From an uncultured Gammaproteobacteria bacterium (GTDB lineage: Bacteria > Pseudomonadota > Gammaproteobacteria > GCA-002705445 > GCA-002716945), in NCBI GenBank assembly GCA_913046125.1, contig CAJWRL010000015.1, positions 1 through 14,200 on the forward strand: 14,200 bases of DNA. The letters run 5' to 3'. Numbering within the stretch: position 1 is the stretch's first letter; every line of letters starts with the position of its first letter. Of the stretch, positions 14,199-14,200 are shown one piece after another. The notes beneath the pieces were generated by a model. The model was not told where the DNA came from. It worked only from the letters and a program-made list of their open reading frames with translations, and made no database searches. Position numbers and translations under genes: made by a program.

Positions 14199-14200
14199 TC

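Noticed and set aside
1..14200. Defence system, CRISPR array, transposon or toxin-antitoxin pair
   Set aside because: No repeat-spacer array, transposase, integrase or paired toxin/antitoxin genes were seen; the chromosomal part is conserved core genes.

Overview
The window is a compact, AT-rich (about one third G+C by eye) stretch of a Gram-negative bacterial chromosome, with one probably foreign segment at its right-hand end. Several gene clusters place it in the Gammaproteobacteria: rluD-pgeF divergent from bamD, coaE followed by zapD, and the division/cell wall cluster murB-ddl-ftsQ-ftsA-lpxC followed by a DciA-like gene, secA, argJ and a MutT-ThiE-type fusion gene. The low G+C, near-absent spacers, ATGA/TAATG overlaps and few Shine-Dalgarno sequences suggest a streamlined marine lineage such as SAR86. 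That placement is inference; no marker here is diagnostic.

Layout, left to right. pgeF (cut by the window edge) and rluD lie on the minus strand. A 17-bp divergent spacer made mostly of a perfect palindrome separates rluD from bamD, which is on the plus strand. nadE (minus) converges on bamD. A second plus-strand unit follows: a PP0621-like membrane/zinc-ribbon protein, a 26-codon single-helix micro-ORF, coaE and zapD, each overlapping the next by 1 to 4 bases. zapD abuts the 3' end of a minus-strand unit secA-argJ-mutT/thiE with no bases between. A small DciA-like gene is divergent from secA and its 3' end overlaps that of lpxC. lpxC, ftsA, ftsQ, ddl and the 3' part of murB continue on the minus strand to about 13,830.

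Functionally the window is core machinery: peptidoglycan precursors (murB, ddl), the divisome (ftsQ, ftsA, zapD), lipid A (lpxC), outer-membrane assembly (bamD), protein export (secA), rRNA modification (rluD), peptidoglycan editing (pgeF), and NAD, CoA and arginine synthesis (nadE, coaE, argJ).

Three features stand out. First, ftsZ is absent from its usual slot between ftsA and lpxC; only 64 bp remain there, although the FtsZ partners FtsA and ZapD are intact. Second, murB loses its N-terminal FAD-binding part near 13,830, where the sequence becomes two small plus-strand phage-like genes. The break lies beside an AAGCTT hexamer, so a cloning or assembly chimera is at least as likely as a real insertion. 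Third, several genes have a -10-like hexamer only 6 to 9 bases before the ATG and no ribosome binding site, suggesting leaderless transcripts. The clearest case is the shared rluD/bamD palindrome. I see no CRISPR array, transposase, tRNA, rRNA, convincing intrinsic terminator or clearly new multigene system.
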